Of a stretch of DNA of 38,988 bases, positions 35,135 through 38,988 are shown piece after piece. Where the stretch lies: NCBI GenBank assembly GCA_930982035.1, contig CAKNJL010000011.1:1-38988 (forward strand), written 5' to 3'. Under the pieces are notes generated by a model. That model was not told the origin of the DNA and searched no databases. It saw only the letters and a program-made list of their open reading frames with translations. The position numbers and the translations under genes are program-made. Numbering within the stretch: position 1 is the stretch's first letter; the number at the start of each line of letters is the position of its first letter. The stretch comes from an uncultured Clostridium sp. (GTDB lineage: Bacteria; Bacillota; Clostridia; TANB77; CAG-508).

Positions 35135-36292
35135 ATGAAGGCAAAGAAAATAATAATTATACTGATGATTGTTGTAGTTATTATAGCAATAATATGTTTT
35201 GCAGTAATAAAATTAATGGGGAATCAAAATAATGAAGAAGAAGTTTTTGAAGAACCAATGGAAGACGCAGAATCCCTAGGAATAGAAATAAAAGCAGAAA
35301 AAGTAAAAGACTATTCAGAATTCAAATCAGTAGAAACATGTATACAAACATATGTAGACGAAACATTCATCTGTAAAGACATGACAGTCTTTACAGGTGA
35401 AACAATGAATAGTTATGGAATAGCAGGAACAATAACAAATCCAGAAACACAAGAAATCCAAGATGTATATATGATCTTAAGAGTAGACCTAGTAAATCTA
35501 ACATTTGAAGTAGAACACCTAGATAGTAGCAAATATAATAGTGTTGACGAAATAGACATAGAAGCAGAAGACAAAACAATAGAAGACACAGGAGATAACT
35601 ACTTTGAATTTTTAGATATGTCAGAAGAAGAAGAAGCAAGAGGATATTTTGACAATTTTTCTAAATTAGAAATAGAAAATCCAGAAGAAGCATATTCAAA
35701 ATTAGATGAAGAATATAAAAAGATAAGATTTCCACAATATAGTGACTATCAAGAATATGTAGAAGAATATAGAAACATAATAGAAACAGGAGCATTAACA
35801 AAATATTCCGTAAACTATGAAGAAGAATATACAGAATATGTAGTAGTAGACAACTACGAAAACTCATACACAATAAGAGCAACAAGTGTAATGGATTACA
35901 AAGTAAAATTGGATAACTATACAATAAAAATAGACACATATGATGAAGACTATAGTAAATTAAGTACAGACCAAAAAGTCCAAGCAAATGCATATATATT
36001 CTTACAAATGATAAACACAAAAGACTATGAACATGCATATAATTTGTTAGACGAAACTTTTAGAAATACAAATTTTGCAACATTAGATGAATTCAAAGAA
36101 TATGTAAGAAATAACTTTTTTGCACATAATGTAAACAGTTATGATATATCAATACAACAAGAAGGAGACACCTATGTTTACGAAACAACAATAAAAGAAA
36201 GTAGTTCAAGTTCAGCACAAGAAAAGAAATTAACAATAATTATGCAACTAAAAGAAGGTTCAGACTTTGTAATGTCATTTAGTTTGGAATAA
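35135..36292 (+). CDS. VirB8/TcpC-like membrane protein 2 with two NTF2-like repeats
   Basis: The 385-residue protein has a basic N-terminus, one transmembrane helix (6-27), an acidic linker (EEEVFEEPMEDAE), a small beta domain (about 60-135), then two NTF2-like units with matching motifs: PEEAYSKLDEEYKKIRFPQY near 185-204 and YEHAYNLLDETFRNTNF near 297-313, each followed by a conserved F/Y-xx-YV segment. It resembles the gene at 29988-30956 in overall plan. It probably docks to the same assembly. AGGAAAGGA is 11 bases or more before the ATG. The locus seems to end here: a large inverted repeat follows. Confidence 0.65.
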   Translation: MKAKKIIIILMIVVVIIAIICFAVIKLMGNQNNEEEVFEEPMEDAESLGIEIKAEKVKDYSEFKSVETCIQTYVDETFICKDMTVFTGETMNSYGIAGTITNPETQEIQDVYMILRVDLVNLTFEVEHLDSSKYNSVDEIDIEAEDKTIEDTGDNYFEFLDMSEEEEARGYFDNFSKLEIENPEEAYSKLDEEYKKIRFPQYSDYQEYVEEYRNIIETGALTKYSVNYEEEYTEYVVVDNYENSYTIRATSVMDYKVKLDNYTIKIDTYDEDYSKLSTDQKVQANAYIFLQMINTKDYEHAYNLLDETFRNTNFATLDEFKEYVRNNFFAHNVNSYDISIQQEGDTYVYETTIKESSSSSAQEKKLTIIMQLKEGSDFVMSFSLE

Positions 36293-36322
36293 TAGGTGCT
36301 GATTAAAGGGCGGAAGAGAAGA

Positions 36323-36470
36323 TGATTAAGGGACGGAGATGATTTGTGATTTGGGGACGGAGAAAAAATCATCATTTATGTTGTATATTGTAACAATTTA
36401 TAGAAAATTTTATAAAAATGATGATTTTTTCTCCGTCCCCAAATCACAAATCATCTCCGTCCCTTAATCA
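36323..36470. repeat. 53-bp perfect inverted repeat of the GGGACGG type
   Basis: Arms at 36323-36375 and 36418-36470 are exact reverse complements across 53 bases, with a 42-base AT-rich loop. Each arm holds two copies of a GGGACGGAGA unit. Just before the left arm, GATTAAAGGGCGGAAGA (from 36301) is a diverged third unit, so the left side is a small tandem array. The transcript would form a very stable hairpin, and the repeat ends 18 bases before the ABC gene. It resembles a REP/RAYT-type or MITE-like element; no transposase is nearby. Confidence 0.85.
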
Positions 36471-36487
36471 CTTTTTAGGAGGTTTGT

Positions 36488-37213
36488 ATGATAGAGATAA
36501 AAAATGTATCTAAATCTTATATTAGAGGCCAAAAAGTTATTGATAATATTAATTTAGAAATAAAAGATGGTGAAATACTTGGTTTTATAGGTCCAAATGG
36601 AGCTGGAAAGACAACAATTATAAAAATGATGACAGGTATTTTAGACATAGACGAAGGTGATATTTTAATTGATGGCAAAAGTATAAAAGACCAGCCATAT
36701 GAAGCCAAGAAAGAAATAGGGTTAATACCAGATAGTCCTGATATGTTTCTAAATTTAAAAGGTATTCAATATTTAAATTTTATGGCAGATATATATAGGG
36801 TTAGTGAAGAAGATAGAAAAAACAAGATTAAAGAATTATCAAAAATATTTGAAATGGAAAACGCATTAAATGAAAAAATAGAAAGTTATTCACATGGTAT
36901 GAGACAAAAAATAGTAATAATAGGAACATTATTACATAACCCTAAAAATTGGATATTAGATGAACCAATTACAGGACTAGATCCTAAAGCTATTTATGAT
37001 TTAAAAATAATGATGAGAGAATATGCTAAAAAAGGAAATGTAGTATTTTTCTCAACACATATTCTAGAAGTTGCCGAAAATTTATGTGATAGAGTAGTAA
37101 TAATAAATAAAGGGAAAATAATATTTATAGGGAAAATTGAAGAATTAAAACAAAAAATGAAAGAAAATAATTCATTAGAAGAATTATTTATGGAGATAAT
37201 AAGTGATGATTAA
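36488..37213 (+). CDS. ABC transporter ATP-binding protein
   Basis: This 241-residue nucleotide-binding subunit has all the motifs: Walker A GPNGAGKTT near 36-44, Q-loop region near 84, signature YSHGMRQK near 137, Walker B NWILDEPITGLD near 155-166, and the H-loop in FSTHILE near 192. It powers the membrane partner encoded next. AGGAGG lies upstream. It overlaps the permease gene by eight bases. By similarity to ABC-2 systems the pair is probably an exporter; the substrate is unknown. Confidence 0.92.
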   Translation: MIEIKNVSKSYIRGQKVIDNINLEIKDGEILGFIGPNGAGKTTIIKMMTGILDIDEGDILIDGKSIKDQPYEAKKEIGLIPDSPDMFLNLKGIQYLNFMADIYRVSEEDRKNKIKELSKIFEMENALNEKIESYSHGMRQKIVIIGTLLHNPKNWILDEPITGLDPKAIYDLKIMMREYAKKGNVVFFSTHILEVAENLCDRVVIINKGKIIFIGKIEELKQKMKENNSLEELFMEIISDD

Positions 37214-38861
37214 AAATATAATATTATTAACAAAAATCTCGGCAAGAAATCTTTTAGAAAATTATGATTTAGTAAAAAAAGGCCAGAATAAATTAAATAG
37301 AAAATCATTTTATTTTTGGTTGATATTAATAGTTATAGTTGCAATAACACTAATAAGTAATAAAATAATAGATGTTTTACAAGATGCAAATCAATTAGAA
37401 GTATTTCCAAGTATCTTAATGGCACTAGTAACGGTTATAATGTTTATGCAGACAATCATATTAAGCATAAATGTATTGTATTTTTCAAAAGATATAGAAT
37501 CATTATTACCACTGGCAATAAAATCAGAAGAATTACTGATATCAAAAATAAATACAATATTAACAATATTATATGGTACAGAGCTTATGTTTACATTTAT
37601 TCCATTAATATTATATGGGGCATCAGCTGGCATGGGAATAGGATATTATATAAGCGAAATTGTTGTATTACTATTATTACCACTATTTCCAGCAGTTACA
37701 ATTAGTTTAATATCATTAATATTGATGAAATTCATAAAAAAAATAAAACATAAAAATGCATTTCAAATAATGACAACCCTTTTATTTGTAATTATAATTG
37801 TACTATTAGAAGTTTTAAGCATAAATTGGATAATGACTCAACAAAATGACTATAGGGAAATAGGAGTAAGCCTAAAAAATTTAGCTGATAATATTAATAA
37901 AACACTTTTTGTAACAGAACCATTAGTTGCAATTTTGCAACAACAAAATATATGGACAAACTTACTAAAAGTTTTAGGAGTATATGCAGTTCTAATACTT
38001 TTGTTGATATTGATAGGTAAAAAAATATATTTAAAAAATGTATTAAAATTAACAGCATATAATAAAAGTAAAGTCATAAAAAAAGTGGATTTTGATACAC
38101 AGTGTAAGCCAGAATCAGTATATAAAGCATATATAAAAAATGAATTTAATAACTTATTAAAAAATGCAATATTTTTTATGCAGACAATTTTTCCAGTATG
38201 TATGACTGTTATTTCACTAATATTTTTAGCAATATATTTTAAAATAGGAATAATAGACAAAATACAAGAATTATCAGATTTACTAGTAGGTCTAAACTTA
38301 AATATGGAAGGTGTTTGTATAATATTAGGGGTAGCACAAATATTATATTCATTGGTAAGTATATCAATTACATCAATATCAAGAATGGGAAAAAATGCGA
38401 TTTTTATGAAATTTATACCTGTTAATATGTATAAACAATTTTTAATAAAAAATATACCACAAATATTAATTAATATAATATTATTACTTATAATATTAAT
38501 ATCTGCAAAAATATTTTTCCCATTAATATCTATAGTAGATTTAATATGTATCTTTGTCTTGGGAGTTGTTTTAAGCATTTTAAATAGCTATTTGATGTTA
38601 ATAGTAGATATAAAAAGACCAATATTGAATTGGAAGGCAGAAGTGGAAGTATTTAAACAAAATGGAAATAAAATATTTCAGTATGTTTGGACTATTGCAG
38701 TAGTAGTTATTTTAATGTATATAAGAAAAGCATGTGAGACAGTTAATCTATATATAGGATTTTTGGCCATATTTGTAGTTTTTGCATTAATTTTATTTAT
38801 TGTCGATAAATATGTAAGAAAAGGAATAAAAAATAATAAACTATTTAAAAATGTGATTTAA
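37206..38861 (+). CDS. ABC-2-type exporter permease
   Basis: The 551-residue membrane protein has about twelve hydrophobic helices in two halves (roughly 35-255 and 310-545). The two halves are linked by a hydrophilic segment with TAYNKSKVIKKVDF. It is larger than simple ABC-2 subunits and resembles the duplicated ABC exporter permeases of Firmicutes (PF16949-like). I chose the ATG at 37206 rather than the GTG at 37203; GGAGA lies about 9 bases upstream. It follows the ATPase gene with an overlap and forms one transport unit with it. The substrate cannot be told. Confidence 0.8.
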   Translation: MIKNIILLTKISARNLLENYDLVKKGQNKLNRKSFYFWLILIVIVAITLISNKIIDVLQDANQLEVFPSILMALVTVIMFMQTIILSINVLYFSKDIESLLPLAIKSEELLISKINTILTILYGTELMFTFIPLILYGASAGMGIGYYISEIVVLLLLPLFPAVTISLISLILMKFIKKIKHKNAFQIMTTLLFVIIIVLLEVLSINWIMTQQNDYREIGVSLKNLADNINKTLFVTEPLVAILQQQNIWTNLLKVLGVYAVLILLLILIGKKIYLKNVLKLTAYNKSKVIKKVDFDTQCKPESVYKAYIKNEFNNLLKNAIFFMQTIFPVCMTVISLIFLAIYFKIGIIDKIQELSDLLVGLNLNMEGVCIILGVAQILYSLVSISITSISRMGKNAIFMKFIPVNMYKQFLIKNIPQILINIILLLIILISAKIFFPLISIVDLICIFVLGVVLSILNSYLMLIVDIKRPILNWKAEVEVFKQNGNKIFQYVWTIAVVVILMYIRKACETVNLYIGFLAIFVVFALILFIVDKYVRKGIKNNKLFKNVI

Positions 38862-38881
38862 AAAAAGAGAGATTGGAAGGT

Positions 38882-38988
38882 TGTCAGTGAGGACGGAGAT
38901 TTGGTGTCAGTGGGGATGGAGATTTGGTGTCAGTGGGGACGGAGATTTTGACAACATTGTTATTAACAATGTTGTCAAAATCTCCGTC
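38882..38988. repeat. tandem 23-bp GGGACGGAG repeats ending in a palindrome, cut by the window end
   Basis: Three 23-base units (38882-38904, 38905-38927, 38928-38950) read TGTCAGTGRGGAYGGAGATT plus TKG, differing at only a few positions. The third runs into a 25-bp perfect palindrome: arms 38938-38962 and 38964-38988 around one base at 38963. The right arm reaches the end of the window and may go on. It resembles the 36323-36470 repeat, so the ABC operon is flanked by two members. Confidence 0.85.

Noticed and set aside
19841..36300. integration of an ICE at the tRNA-Ser gene
   Set aside because: I found no second copy of the tRNA 3' end and no integrase in the window; the idea remains open outside it.
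37850..38578. 242-codon frame opposite the ABC permease
   Set aside because: Mirror of a hydrophobic coding sequence; no ribosome binding site and no recognisable domain.

Overview
The window is a very AT-rich chromosomal segment around a replication origin. The gene order (gyrB, recF, dnaN and dnaA on the minus strand; rpmH, rnpA, yidD, yidC, jag, mnmE, mnmG, rsmG, parA and parB on the plus strand), the AGGAGG-type ribosome binding sites and the TTGACA/TATAAT promoters indicate a low-GC Bacillota. It is probably an uncultured gut-type clostridial lineage; the order cannot be fixed from sequence alone.

Layout. 1-731: AT-rich DNA with a possible structured RNA. 732-3748: gyrB and recF. 3749-4757: about 1 kb of non-coding, repeat-bearing DNA where many relatives carry the small S4-domain gene yaaA; it also holds DnaA boxes. 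4758-7552: dnaN and dnaA, with DnaA-box clusters on both sides of dnaA (bipartite oriC). 8054-10748: rpmH-rnpA-yidD-yidC-jag (ribosome, RNase P, membrane insertion). 10966-15655: the tRNA-modification genes mnmE and mnmG, then rsmG. 15791-17433: parA-parB. 17507-19494: a DUF4446 protein and a polytopic GT-C-like membrane protein. 19696-19930: two tandem serine tRNA genes. 20063-21006: a DUF6922/AbiEii-type gene pair resembling a type IV toxin-antitoxin or nucleotidyltransferase module.

21165-36292 is the most unusual part. It is a Gram-positive type IV secretion-like (T4SS) locus: four tandem VirB2/TrbC-like two-helix pilin paralogues, a PrgI/VirB3-like protein, a VirB4 apparently divided into a membrane-anchored N-terminal protein and a separate ATPase, a long VirB6/TrbL-like channel protein, two VirB8-like (NTF2-fold) membrane proteins, and a 1352-residue wall hydrolase carrying M23, glucosaminidase-like and two NlpC/P60-like domains. 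No relaxase, VirD4 coupling ATPase or integrase is visible, so a dedicated secretion or surface machine is as plausible as a conjugative element. An ABC exporter pair (36488-38861) follows, flanked by large GGGACGG-type inverted repeats.

The finding I consider most important is a recoding signal. Two otherwise intact genes, mnmE and the virB6-like gene, each need a +1 frameshift, and both sites read CCR-CGG-A (Pro codon, CGG, A), continuing as Pro-Gly when the C is skipped. By hand scan these are the only in-frame CGG codons in any real gene here. This suggests that CGG is an unassigned or starved codon used as a +1 frameshift site. Sequencing error or reassignment are the alternatives.
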